Source of the DNA: an uncultured Roseburia sp.
Lineage (GTDB): Bacteria; Bacillota_A; Clostridia; Lachnospirales; Lachnospiraceae
NCBI GenBank assembly: GCA_900753715.1
Contig: CAAEAE010000158.1
Coordinates: 1-21,097 of the forward strand
DNA length: 21,097 nucleotides
Direction of reading: 5' to 3'
Program-made: the position numbers and the translations under genes
Notes under the pieces: generated by a model
Databases searched by the model: none
What the model was told of the DNA's origin: nothing
Seen by the model: only the letters and a program-made list of their open reading frames with translations
Shown: positions 1 through 6,401 of the stretch, piece by piece
Layout of the letters: every line of letters begins with the position of its first letter
How positions within the stretch are numbered: position 1 is the first letter of the stretch

Positions 1-11
1 CAATACCCTGC

Positions 12-1559
12 TTGTCCGTCGCTCGAAAAACCTTGATTTTCCAGTGTTTTCAAAAGTATCGTTATCTAACGTCAGCTTTTGAACGACCAGAATTCAATCG
101 TATGATGTCAGATATTAAAGCAGGAAAAATTGAATGTGTTATTGTAAAGGATTTATCCAGACTTGGAAGAAATTATATTGAGGTAGGACAGTATATTGAG
201 AAGATTTTTCCACTGATGGATATTCGGTTTATATCAATTACTGATAATTTAGACAGTTACAAGAATCCGCAAACGATGAATAATATTATTGTGCCGTTTA
301 AAAATCTTATCAATGATGAATATTGTAGAGATATTTCAAATAAAGTGAGAAGCTCATTGGATATGAAACGGAAACAGGGAAAACACATCGGTTCGTTTGC
401 TTGCTATGGATATTTGAAAGATCCAGAGGATCATAATCATCTGGTCATTGATGACGAAGCTGCATCTGTGATTCGTGATATATACAGATGGTATATTTCC
501 GGGATGAGCATATTATCAATCGCACAGAAACTGAATGCAATGGGCATACCAAATCCTACGGCACATAAAAAATTGTTGGGATTGCATTATAGAAGACCGA
601 ATAATCAGACGGGTGATGGAAAATGGGTGGATAGTTCTGTTCGACGAATTTTAGGCAATCGTATGTACATTGGCGATTTGGTACAGGGTGTGCTAAAAAT
701 CAAAAGTTACAAAGTACAAGTAGCACAGAAAGTTGACAAGGAAGATTGGATTATTGTTGAAGGTACACATGAACCTATTATATCCAAAGAAGATTATGAA
801 ACTGTGCAGACACTATTAAAAAGACATGCGAGAAAGGCTCCTCAAAAGAAAGAAGTATATTTATTTTCCGGATTTGTTAAATGTGGGGACTGTGGCAGAA
901 GTATGTCACGGAAGCATTATCATCATGATTATGGAGAGTATACTTACTTTGTATGTACTACGCATGTGAAATTTGATAAAACAGCCTGTAGTAAACACAC
1001 AACGAGGGCAGATAAACTTGAAGAAATAGTTCTTTCTGCAATTCAAAGTCAGATTGCACTGGCTGTAGATATGGGGCAGGCAATAAAAGAAATTAACACA
1101 AATGAGAATGTCAACAGGGAAGCGGTTCGATTAAGAAAACTATTAGAAAAGGCAAAAAGTGAGATTCAAAAGGTTGATGGGATGATACTCGATTTATATC
1201 CAGATTGGAAAAGCGGTATTATTTCACGAACTGAATATGTAAACTTAAAAGAGCGTTTTGAATTACAAAAACAAAATGCAGTTGAGAAAATGAATAATTA
1301 TCAGGCTCAAATTGAAAAGGCGGAAAATGGACAGGATGATAGCAACGAATTCATTGAGCATTTCATAAAATATCGTAATATTGATAAGTTGACAAGAGAA
1401 GTGCTGGTTGCGCTCGTGGACATGATTTATATCTATGAAGATAAGAAAGTGAAGATTGCTTTTAAATATCAGAATCCATATAAGGATGCGATGGAGTATA
1501 TAAAAAATAATAAGACGATATTGGATAAAGACACAGTAGATGCTTTATTAGGTGCATAA
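12..1559 (+). CDS. Large serine recombinase, N-terminally truncated
   Basis: A large serine recombinase of the TnpX/TndX type, the enzyme that excises and integrates conjugative or mobilisable elements. Seen in order: the second half of the resolvase domain (about residues 24-120, with KDLSRLGRN carrying the conserved arginines), the Recombinase domain (about 150-255), a zinc-ribbon with CGDC and two later cysteines (about 290-330), a coiled coil (about 370-445) and a C-terminal tail. What is missing is the N-terminal stretch of roughly 50 residues with the Y-x-R-x-S catalytic serine. Homology begins only at FERPEFNRMM near base 78. The TTG at 12 merely opens the frame and is probably not a true start. 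The frame ends 31 bp before the point where spoVAD sequence begins, the usual place for a recombinase at an element end. It is probably inactive as it stands. Family call is firm; element type is uncertain. Confidence 0.85.
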   Translation: MSVARKTLIFQCFQKYRYLTSAFERPEFNRMMSDIKAGKIECVIVKDLSRLGRNYIEVGQYIEKIFPLMDIRFISITDNLDSYKNPQTMNNIIVPFKNLINDEYCRDISNKVRSSLDMKRKQGKHIGSFACYGYLKDPEDHNHLVIDDEAASVIRDIYRWYISGMSILSIAQKLNAMGIPNPTAHKKLLGLHYRRPNNQTGDGKWVDSSVRRILGNRMYIGDLVQGVLKIKSYKVQVAQKVDKEDWIIVEGTHEPIISKEDYETVQTLLKRHARKAPQKKEVYLFSGFVKCGDCGRSMSRKHYHHDYGEYTYFVCTTHVKFDKTACSKHTTRADKLEEIVLSAIQSQIALAVDMGQAIKEINTNENVNREAVRLRKLLEKAKSEIQKVDGMILDLYPDWKSGIISRTEYVNLKERFELQKQNAVEKMNNYQAQIEKAENGQDDSNEFIEHFIKYRNIDKLTREVLVALVDMIYIYEDKKVKIAFKYQNPYKDAMEYIKNNKTILDKDTVDALLGA

Positions 1560-1992
1560 AAAAATTAAAAAAGTTTATGGTTCTAACTTGACAATGGCAC
1601 CGGCGGCAGCAGACACCATCTGTCAGCATTTTACGGATTTTGGTACGACACCACAGGATTACGACCGCATTGTAACCGGAGACCTTGGAGTGGTGGGAAG
1701 AGAGATACTGCTTGATTTGGTACAAAAAAGGGGATTTGACATTGCGGACCTGCACGAGGACTGCGGCATTGAGATTTATGCGCCCAAAGAGCAGGGAACC
1801 GGGGCGGGGGGCTCCGGCTGCGGCTGTTCGGCCGTGACGCTTTCCGGGCATTATCTGAAGCAGATTGAAAACGGCACTTACCGGAGGATTTTATTTGTGC
1901 CGACCGGAGCGCTGTTATCGACCGTTTCCTTTAATGAAGGGAAAACGGTGCCGGGAATTGCACATGGCGTTGTCATAGAATATGCAGAGTAA
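1552..1992 (+). pseudogene. spoVAD: 3' fragment of spoVAD (stage V sporulation protein AD)
   Basis: This encodes only the C-terminal part of SpoVAD, the thiolase-fold protein that binds dipicolinic acid and helps load it into the forespore through the SpoVA channel. Recognisable blocks are TMAPAAADTI, VTGDLGVVGREIL, EDCGIEIYAP, GGSGCGCSAV and ATGALLS-like PTGALLS, ending in IAHGVVIEYAE. Compared with the usual length of about 335-340 residues, the first 200 or so are absent. SpoVAD homology starts at about base 1591; codons from the GTG at 1552 to there come from the mobile element. No good ribosome binding site precedes 1552, so the open frame is probably fortuitous. spoVAE follows after 18 bp, as in a normal spoVAC-AD-AE operon. 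Identification is firm; loss of function is inferred from the truncation. Confidence 0.87.
1590..1591. other. Probable element/chromosome junction (GA crossover) in spoVAD
   Basis: Left of this point the DNA is the AT-rich tail of the recombinase gene; right of it SpoVAD codons begin (ACA ATG GCA CCG, T-M-A-P). The family sequence here is G-(A/S)-(A/T)-M-A-P, so an ancestral GCG-ACA would give A-T and would place a GA dinucleotide exactly at the junction. TnpX/TndX recombinases are known to cross over at GA dinucleotides. The exact base is inferred, since the other junction lies outside the window. Confidence 0.5.
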
Positions 1993-2010
1993 GAGGAGGG
2001 GCAAAAAGAG

Positions 2011-2367
2011 ATGGATTATGTAAACGCATTCTGGGTTGGAGGACTTATCTGTGCGCTCGTGCAGATTCTGATGGAAAAGACGAAAATGCTGCCGGGCAGA
2101 ATTATGGTACTGTTAGTATGTCTGGGCTGCGTTCTCGGTGCGTTTCAGATATACGAACCGTTCATGGAATTTGCCGGGGCGGGAGCGAGTGTACCGTTAT
2201 TAGGATTTGGAAATTTATTGTGGAAGGGTGTAAAAGAAGCGATTGACCAGAACGGTTTCCTTGGAATTTTTCAGGGGGGCTTAAAGGCAAGTGCAGTTGG
2301 TATTTCTGCGGCACTGGTGTTTGGATATCTTGCCAGTCTGATTTTCCAGCCGAAGATGAAAAAATAG
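2011..2367 (+). CDS. spoVAE: Stage V sporulation protein AE (SpoVAE)
   Basis: A small integral membrane protein of 118 residues, part of the SpoVA complex in the spore inner membrane that takes up dipicolinic acid during sporulation and releases it at germination. The sequence has several hydrophobic segments (about residues 6-22, 29-50, 60-70 and 88-112), the typical N-terminus MDYVNAFWVGG and a KMLPGRIMV loop, and its length is normal for the family. A strong GAGGAGGGG ribosome binding site lies 10-15 bases before the ATG. It follows the spoVAD fragment by 18 bp and is closed by a strong terminator. The gene is intact, but its promoter upstream of the operon is separated from it by the inserted element, so expression during sporulation is doubtful unless the element is removed. 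Confidence 0.9.
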   Translation: MDYVNAFWVGGLICALVQILMEKTKMLPGRIMVLLVCLGCVLGAFQIYEPFMEFAGAGASVPLLGFGNLLWKGVKEAIDQNGFLGIFQGGLKASAVGISAALVFGYLASLIFQPKMKK

Positions 2368-2385
2368 CAGATGTCAGTATCAAAA

Positions 2386-2420
2386 AAACAGCCCCGCCGG
2401 AAAAGCCGCGGGGCTGTTTT
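2386..2420. terminator. Bidirectional rho-independent terminator
   Basis: A GC-rich hairpin (arms at 2386-2396 and 2409-2419, ACAGCCCCG pairing with CGGGGCTGT, with a further CGG/CCG pair inside) is flanked by TTTT on the right and by seven A on the left. It can therefore stop spoVAE transcription on the plus strand and the HIT/aldolase operon on the minus strand. Confidence 0.9.
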
Positions 2421-2457
2421 AGGGATATTAATTAGGAAGGAATATAGGGGAATCCCT

Positions 2458-2877
2458 TTATAAGTATTTCCGGATTTCCTCGATTAATACCTGATATTCG
2501 TCATCAGAAAGAAATTTTTCACCCGGGTTCATGGCAAATACGCCGCCCCATTCGTATCCATCGGTATATTTCGGTACCAGATGGAAGTGAAGGTGGTGTC
2601 CGGTGTCGCCATAAGCGCCGTAATTTACTTTCTGCGGATGGAATGCCGCGTGAAGTGCTTCTGCAACATGGTTGATGTCTTCCATGTAAGCAGCGCGTTC
2701 TTCTGCGGTAAGCTCCGTAATTTCGCTGACGTGTTTTTTGTGAGCCACGATGACACGTCCCTTGTGGCTCTGTTCTTTAAAAAGATATACTTTAGAGGTT
2801 GGCAGTTCGCAGATTTTGATACCAAAAGCGGCAACTAACTCTCCCTCCATGCAATATGCACAATTCTGATCTGTCAT
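2458..2877 (-). CDS. HIT family hydrolase
   Basis: A histidine-triad protein of 139 residues, a family that hydrolyses nucleoside phosphoramidates or dinucleoside polyphosphates in the cytoplasm. The triad HHLHFHLVP (H-x-H-x-H-x-x) is intact near the C-terminal third, and an N-terminal C-x-x-C (CAYC) is a common feature of Clostridia members. The frame opens at 2889 (MEIAM), but that ATG lacks a ribosome binding site, whereas GGAG stands 7 bases before the ATG at 2877, so MTDQNC is chosen. It lies close downstream of the aldolase gene on the same strand and is probably cotranscribed with it. The true substrate cannot be read from the sequence. Confidence 0.88.
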   Translation of the reverse strand: MTDQNCAYCMEGELVAAFGIKICELPTSKVYLFKEQSHKGRVIVAHKKHVSEITELTAEERAAYMEDINHVAEALHAAFHPQKVNYGAYGDTGHHLHFHLVPKYTDGYEWGGVFAMNPGEKFLSDDEYQVLIEEIRKYL

Positions 2878-2905
2878 AGCAATCTCCATTTCATTCAGGA
2901 TATGA

Positions 2906-3868
2906 TTATTTCTGGCTGAAGTGAATTGCGAAACCTGCGATTTCGTCCTTTAAGAAAGCAACTTTTAACTCGCCTTTTTCGTTGTATTTGAAGGAAGACT
3001 CATCAAATGCAAAACCGCGTTTCTCAAGGTGATAAATAGCACGCTCAAGGTAGTTGGTCTGGAAGCCGATGTGTCCGTTTGTGCCGCGGCCCGGAGTCTT
3101 CATCATTTCGATTAAGGAACCAACGAAGATAGAGCTGTTGCCGTTCTTTAAGGTCTGTCCAAGCAGAGCACCAAGTTTCTCGCAGTCAGAAGTAGCGGAA
3201 GACTCAGAATCAGCATTGATACCAACGTGTAATAACTGGATGCCAAGCATGGTGGAAACAGCTTCTCTTGTTAAAGCGGTGATGCCGTCCCAGTCTTTTG
3301 CAGCAATCATGTCTTTGTTTACCATCCAGGAGCCGCCGCATGCGATGATTTTCTTGAAATCAAGGTAGCTTGTGAGGTTCTTTGCGTTGATACCGCCAGT
3401 TGGCATGAATTTCATCTTGGTGTACGGAGCAGCCATGGATTTAATCATGTTTAATCCACCAGCAGCTTCAGCCGGGAAGAATTTTACAACGTCAAGACCA
3501 AGTTCGATGGCAACTTCAACGTCACTTGGGTTAGAGCAGCCCGGTGTAATCGGGATGTTTCTCTCAACACAGTATTTTACAACCTTCGGGTTTAAGCCCG
3601 GGCTTACGATGAATTTTGCGCCTGCGTTGACAGCACGGTCTACCTGCTCGGTTGTAAGAACGGTTCCGGCACCAACTAACATCTCCGGGAACTGCTCAGA
3701 CATAATGCGGATAGATTCCTCAGCAGCATCGGTACGGAAGGTAACCTCTGCGCACGGAAGACCTCCATCACAAAGAGCCTTTGCAAGAGGAGCAGCGTCC
3801 TCTACGTGGTCAAGAGCGATAACTGGAATAATACCGATTTTGGAAAACTCTTCTAAAACTTTGTTCAT
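2906..3868 (-). CDS. eda: KDPG/KHG aldolase with C-terminal extension
   Basis: Bifunctional 4-hydroxy-2-oxoglutarate / 2-dehydro-3-deoxyphosphogluconate aldolase, which cleaves KDPG to pyruvate and glyceraldehyde 3-phosphate at the end of uronate (pectin, glucuronate) breakdown. The N-terminal TIM barrel (residues 1-205) has Glu41 and Arg45 in AEVTFRT, Thr69 in GAGTV, TPGCSNPSD, the Schiff-base Lys129 in VVKFFPAE, and a PTGGI phosphate loop. Classical Eda ends near residue 210; this protein continues for about 110 residues (LLHVGINADSES onward) with a pattern suggestive of a VOC/glyoxalase-like domain, which is an inference. AGGAG precedes the ATG. A consensus promoter and a long palindromic operator lie upstream. 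Neighbours do not include a KDG kinase, so the rest of the pathway is elsewhere. Confidence 0.9.
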   Translation of the reverse strand: MNKVLEEFSKIGIIPVIALDHVEDAAPLAKALCDGGLPCAEVTFRTDAAEESIRIMSEQFPEMLVGAGTVLTTEQVDRAVNAGAKFIVSPGLNPKVVKYCVERNIPITPGCSNPSDVEVAIELGLDVVKFFPAEAAGGLNMIKSMAAPYTKMKFMPTGGINAKNLTSYLDFKKIIACGGSWMVNKDMIAAKDWDGITALTREAVSTMLGIQLLHVGINADSESSATSDCEKLGALLGQTLKNGNSSIFVGSLIEMMKTPGRGTNGHIGFQTNYLERAIYHLEKRGFAFDESSFKYNEKGELKVAFLKDEIAGFAIHFSQK

Positions 3869-3915
3869 GTTTTTTCTCCTTTATTATGACAATTATTTTG
3901 GAATCTGATTATGTT

Positions 3916-3946
3916 CCGTAATGTGAAACAAAGTTTCACAAAACGG
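3916..3946. promoter_or_regulatory. Palindromic operator, probably for the IclR/KdgR-type regulator
   Basis: CCGT-AA-TGTGAAAC-AAA-GTTTCACA-AA-ACGG is a dyad centred on 3931, perfect in the inner 8+8 bases and in the outer 4+4. It lies just downstream of the eda -10 box, a position suited to repression. The TGAAAC/GTTTCA core resembles known KdgR boxes, and its right half (3933-3945) matches 12 of 13 bases at 5063-5075 in the iclR promoter. Binding by that regulator is inferred. Confidence 0.75.
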
Positions 3947-3955
3947 TACATATTA

Positions 3956-3983
3956 ATTATAACATCTGGAAATAGCTTGTCAA
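3956..3983 (-). promoter_or_regulatory. Sigma-A promoter of eda-HIT
   Basis: On the minus strand TTGACA (3983-3978) and TATAAT (3961-3956) are both perfect consensus hexamers with a 16-bp spacer. Such a strong promoter followed at once by a dyad suggests tight repression with high induced expression. Confidence 0.85.
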
Positions 3984-4021
3984 TCAATAACCGAGAAAAT
4001 CATGTTTTTTCTTAAAACCAA

Positions 4022-4050
4022 TTGAAACACACCGGCAGAAATGCTAAATT
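4022..4050 (+). promoter_or_regulatory. Probable sigma-A promoter of the DUF4430/ECF operon
   Basis: TTGAAA (4022-4027), 17-bp spacer, TAAATT (4045-4050), about 45 bases before the ATG. The leader is too short for a cobalamin riboswitch and none was seen. Confidence 0.5.
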
Positions 4051-4096
4051 AAAATGCGTTAAAAATATATTGTATATGTAAGAGAGGACGAAAAAG

Positions 4097-4507
4097 ATGG
4101 AAAAGAAAAACGGAAAGAAAATTGCACTTGGTGTCGGAATTGTAGTGGTGCTTGTGGCTGTTTTATGTGCCGTATATTTTCAGTTTGCGCCGAAGGTATC
4201 TAAGGGAAACAAAACAGTGACAATTGAGGTAACAGATGATGCGGGCGAGACAGCTTCCTATGAAGTGACAACGGGTGCAGAATATCTGCGCGGCGCCATG
4301 GATGAAGCGGAGGGGCTGACTTATGATGGAACGGAGTCGGATTATGGATTTATGGTAGAGTCTGTAAATGGAGTATTTGCGGATTACGTAAAAGACGGTG
4401 CCTACTGGGCAATCTATGTGGATGGTGCTTATGGAAATTACGGAATTGATGCACAGCCGTTGGAGGATGGACATACCTACCAGCTTGTATACACGATTGC
4501 AGAATAA
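4097..4507 (+). CDS. DUF4430-domain membrane-anchored protein
   Basis: A 136-residue protein with a lysine-rich N-terminus, one membrane segment (about residues 9-29, no lipobox cysteine at its end) and an extracellular DUF4430 domain (about 38-135; IEVTD, SYEVTTGAEYLRGAMDEA, YWAIYVDG near the end). DUF4430 resembles the C-terminal beta domain of the cobalamin carriers intrinsic factor and transcobalamin. The next gene, 15 bp on, encodes an ECF transporter S subunit, so this is likely an extracellular capture protein for the same cofactor-like ligand. A corrinoid ligand is a guess from the family. The ribosome binding site AGAGAGGA lies about 8 bases before the ATG. Confidence 0.8.
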   Translation: MEKKNGKKIALGVGIVVVLVAVLCAVYFQFAPKVSKGNKTVTIEVTDDAGETASYEVTTGAEYLRGAMDEAEGLTYDGTESDYGFMVESVNGVFADYVKDGAYWAIYVDGAYGNYGIDAQPLEDGHTYQLVYTIAE

Positions 4508-4522
4508 CACAGGAGGAACAGC

Positions 4523-5029
4523 ATGCAGGGAAAGGAAAATGTGAGAGATATCGCAAGGATTGGCGTGATGATTGCGCTTTTGGAAGCGGTGAAAAATGCA
4601 CTGGCATTTGTGCCGAATGTAGAGCTTGTGACGTTGTTTATCATTCTCTTTACACTTTTCTTTGAAGGAAAAATCCTCTTTGTGATTGCAGCGTTTGATT
4701 TGATTGAAGGCTGTCTTCACGGGTTTGGTATCTGGTGGGTGATGTACCTTTATGTGTGGCCGCTCCTTGCGCTTTTGACATGGCTGTTTCGGAAACAGGA
4801 ATCGGTCTGGTTTTTCAGTATTCTCTCCGGTGTATTCGGGCTGTTATTTGGGGCACTCTGCTCGATTCCCTATTTCTTTGTAGGCGGCGCAAACATGGCA
4901 TTTACCTGGTGGGTTGCCGGAATCCCCTATGACCTGCTTCACGGTGCCTCGAACTTTGTGTTGTGTCTGGTGCTTTTTAAACCGTTACGAAATGTCATGA
5001 AGAAAATGGCACCTGGGAGCATTGCTTGA
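4523..5029 (+). CDS. ECF transporter substrate-specific (S) component
   Basis: A 168-residue hydrophobic protein with about five to six membrane segments and a short charged N-terminus (RDIARIGVMIALLEAVKNAL) of the kind S components use to dock on EcfT. S components bind a vitamin or related small molecule and pass it across the membrane with the shared EcfA-EcfA'-EcfT energising module, which is not encoded here. AGGAGG stands 6-8 bases before the ATG. It is cotranscribed with the DUF4430 gene, 15 bp apart. Specificity cannot be read from the sequence; the DUF4430 partner points weakly to a corrinoid or its precursor. The coding end overlaps the -35 region of the following iclR gene. Confidence 0.8.
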   Translation: MQGKENVRDIARIGVMIALLEAVKNALAFVPNVELVTLFIILFTLFFEGKILFVIAAFDLIEGCLHGFGIWWVMYLYVWPLLALLTWLFRKQESVWFFSILSGVFGLLFGALCSIPYFFVGGANMAFTWWVAGIPYDLLHGASNFVLCLVLFKPLRNVMKKMAPGSIA

Positions 5030-5055
5030 CTTTCCGTTATCGGATATGATATGAT
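5026..5055 (+). promoter_or_regulatory. Sigma-A promoter of the iclR-type gene
   Basis: TTGACT (5026-5031), 18-bp spacer, TATGAT (5050-5055). The -35 box overlaps the stop codon of the ECF gene, so the regulator has its own promoter. Confidence 0.7.
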
Positions 5056-5062
5056 AATAGAA

Positions 5063-5079
5063 GTTTCACAATACGAAAC
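5063..5079. promoter_or_regulatory. Probable autoregulatory operator of the IclR-type gene
   Basis: GTTTCACAATACG matches 12 of 13 bases of the right half of the eda operator, and GTTTC-N7-GAAAC forms an inverted pair here. It sits at the expected transcription start, so binding would repress the regulator's own gene. The second half-site is not as good as in eda. Confidence 0.6.
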
Positions 5080-5115
5080 GTGAGATTGCATGATGAAACC
5101 GGAAAGAGAAGAAAC

Positions 5116-5895
5116 ATGGCAGAAGAAAAAGAGACAAAAAATCCCGTGCAGTCGGCGGAACGCATTTTTCAGGTAATGGAAATGCTTGCCGAGAACGGGG
5201 AAATGGGATTGATGGAAATCAGTGCGGCACTTGGGCTGCATAAGAGTACGGTGCACAGACTGCTGATGTCCTTAATTTATATGGGATATGCGAAACAGGA
5301 TGAGACAACACAGAAATATACCCTTTCGTGCAAAATTGTAAATATGGCTGGGAAAATTTTGAACCGCATGGATATTTTGCAGGTTGCAAGGCCTTATATG
5401 GAGCGGCTTTCTGATTTGAGTAACGAAACGGTTCACCTGGTACAAAGGGATGGAAGCAACATCCTTTATATTTACAAAATAGAGGCGAAAGTGGGAAGCA
5501 TCCGCATGGTTTCTCATGTGGGAATGGTGCATCCAATGTACTGTTCCGGTGTCGGAAAGGCGATTATGGCAACGCTGCCGGAGCGGGAAGTAAAACAAAT
5601 CTGGAATGAGAGTGTTATCGAGAAAAAGACACCACACACCATTACAGATTACGAGGAACTGCTTTCTGTGCTCGAAGAGGTCAGAAGAAACGGCTATGCG
5701 CTTGACGAGGAAGAGAATGAGGAAGGCGTGCGTTGCATCGCGGCAAGCCTTAAAGACTACCATAGTGAGGTGCGCTATGCATTCAGTATTTCAGGACCGG
5801 TAAGCCGCATGACAAAAGAGCGTGTAAGAGAGCTGGCAGTCGATGTCCAAAAAGTGCAGCAGGAGCTTTCAAGAGAATTGGGAAGTTACCAGTAA
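5116..5895 (+). CDS. IclR family transcriptional regulator (KdgR-like)
   Basis: A 259-residue regulator with an N-terminal winged helix-turn-helix (about residues 10-70; LMEISAALGLHKSTVHRLL is the recognition region) and a C-terminal GAF-like effector domain (about 85-250; MYCSGVGKAIMA, YALDEEENEEGVRCIAA). The frame opens at a GTG at 5080, but the ATG at 5116 follows AAAGAGAAG and gives a normal IclR N-terminus. Clostridial IclR proteins of this type commonly control uronate/KDPG genes. The operator half-site shared with eda supports eda as a target, and the site in its own promoter suggests autoregulation. The likely effector is KDG or a related ketosugar acid; this is inference. Confidence 0.88.
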   Translation: MAEEKETKNPVQSAERIFQVMEMLAENGEMGLMEISAALGLHKSTVHRLLMSLIYMGYAKQDETTQKYTLSCKIVNMAGKILNRMDILQVARPYMERLSDLSNETVHLVQRDGSNILYIYKIEAKVGSIRMVSHVGMVHPMYCSGVGKAIMATLPEREVKQIWNESVIEKKTPHTITDYEELLSVLEEVRRNGYALDEEENEEGVRCIAASLKDYHSEVRYAFSISGPVSRMTKERVRELAVDVQKVQQELSRELGSYQ

Positions 5896-5902
5896 ATAAA
5901 AA

Positions 5903-5931
5903 GAATAAGTTTTGTGAAAACGGTCATACTA
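5903..5931 (+). promoter_or_regulatory. Sigma-G-like (forespore) promoter
   Basis: GAATA (5903-5907), 17-bp spacer, CATACTA (5925-5931). This fits the sigma-G pattern GHATR-N17/18-CATnHTA known from Bacillus. No sigma-A pair is visible between iclR and the lipoprotein gene. Confidence 0.45.
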
Positions 5932-5970
5932 ATCCCGAAGTAAATTTGAGAACAAAAGGAGAGTATGACC

Positions 5971-6396
5971 ATGAAAAAGTGGAAAGCAGTCATGGCAGGT
6001 CTTGTATTAACCATGGCACTTGGATCAGTGACCGCCTGTGGAACGAATAATGACAACGGCACAAACGGCGGAACAACCGAAAACGGAACCACAAATAACG
6101 GAACGACAAACAATGGAACCAACACAAATAACGGAACGAATACAAACGGAGACAACCGTGTGGATGATACCGAGAACGGAACCATTGACAATGGAACGAT
6201 GAATAACGATGCCACTACGAACAATACAACCGGAACCACAAACGCAGGGGATGCGGTAAATGATGTTGTAGATGGTGTCGGAAATGCCGGAAAAGATGTG
6301 ATTGACGGCATTGAAGACGGTGTGGAAGACCTTACCGGAAACGATAATAATAGTAACAACACAACCGGAAATACGGCTGGAGACGGAGCACGTTAG
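5971..6396 (+). CDS. Asn/Thr/Gly-rich lipoprotein
   Basis: A 141-residue secreted lipoprotein of unknown function. The signal peptide (KKWKAVMAGLVLTMALG) ends in a lipobox with VTAC and Cys23. Residues 24-95 are low complexity, built of degenerate NNGT/NGTTNNGTNT units with scattered Asp and Glu. The last part (about 96-125) is a short amphipathic stretch, VNDVVDGVGNAGKDVIDGIE, then more Asn/Thr/Gly. AGGAG at 5957-5961 is 9 bases before the ATG at 5971 but only 3 before the ATG at 5965, so 5971 is chosen. The composition recalls spore-associated lipoproteins such as YhcN, and a sigma-G-like promoter lies upstream, but homology is not certain. A strong terminator follows. Confidence 0.8.
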   Translation: MKKWKAVMAGLVLTMALGSVTACGTNNDNGTNGGTTENGTTNNGTTNNGTNTNNGTNTNGDNRVDDTENGTIDNGTMNNDATTNNTTGTTNAGDAVNDVVDGVGNAGKDVIDGIEDGVEDLTGNDNNSNNTTGNTAGDGAR

Positions 6397-6401
6397 CAGA
6401 G

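Noticed and set aside
12..77. TTG at 12 as the true start of the recombinase
   Set aside because: No ribosome binding site, and the first 22 residues do not resemble the family; it only marks where the frame opens.
3372..3908. 178-residue plus-strand frame opposite eda
   Set aside because: Shadow of the aldolase gene; no ribosome binding site and no recognisable protein.
3990..4096. Cobalamin riboswitch before the DUF4430 gene
   Set aside because: The leader after the likely promoter is under 50 bases and lacks the conserved B12-box sequence.
4163..4720. 185-residue minus-strand frame across DUF4430/ECF
   Set aside because: Antisense to two well-supported genes and rich in Cys/His/Arg as shadow frames often are.
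5909..5921. GTTTTGTGAAAAC as a third IclR operator
   Set aside because: It shares 11 bases with one arm of the eda operator on the minus strand, but the second arm is missing and the site is downstream of iclR; chance is likely.
6050..6190. Phase-variable tandem DNA repeat in the lipoprotein gene
   Set aside because: The NNGT units are encoded with varied codons and lengths, so there is no perfect DNA repeat for slippage.
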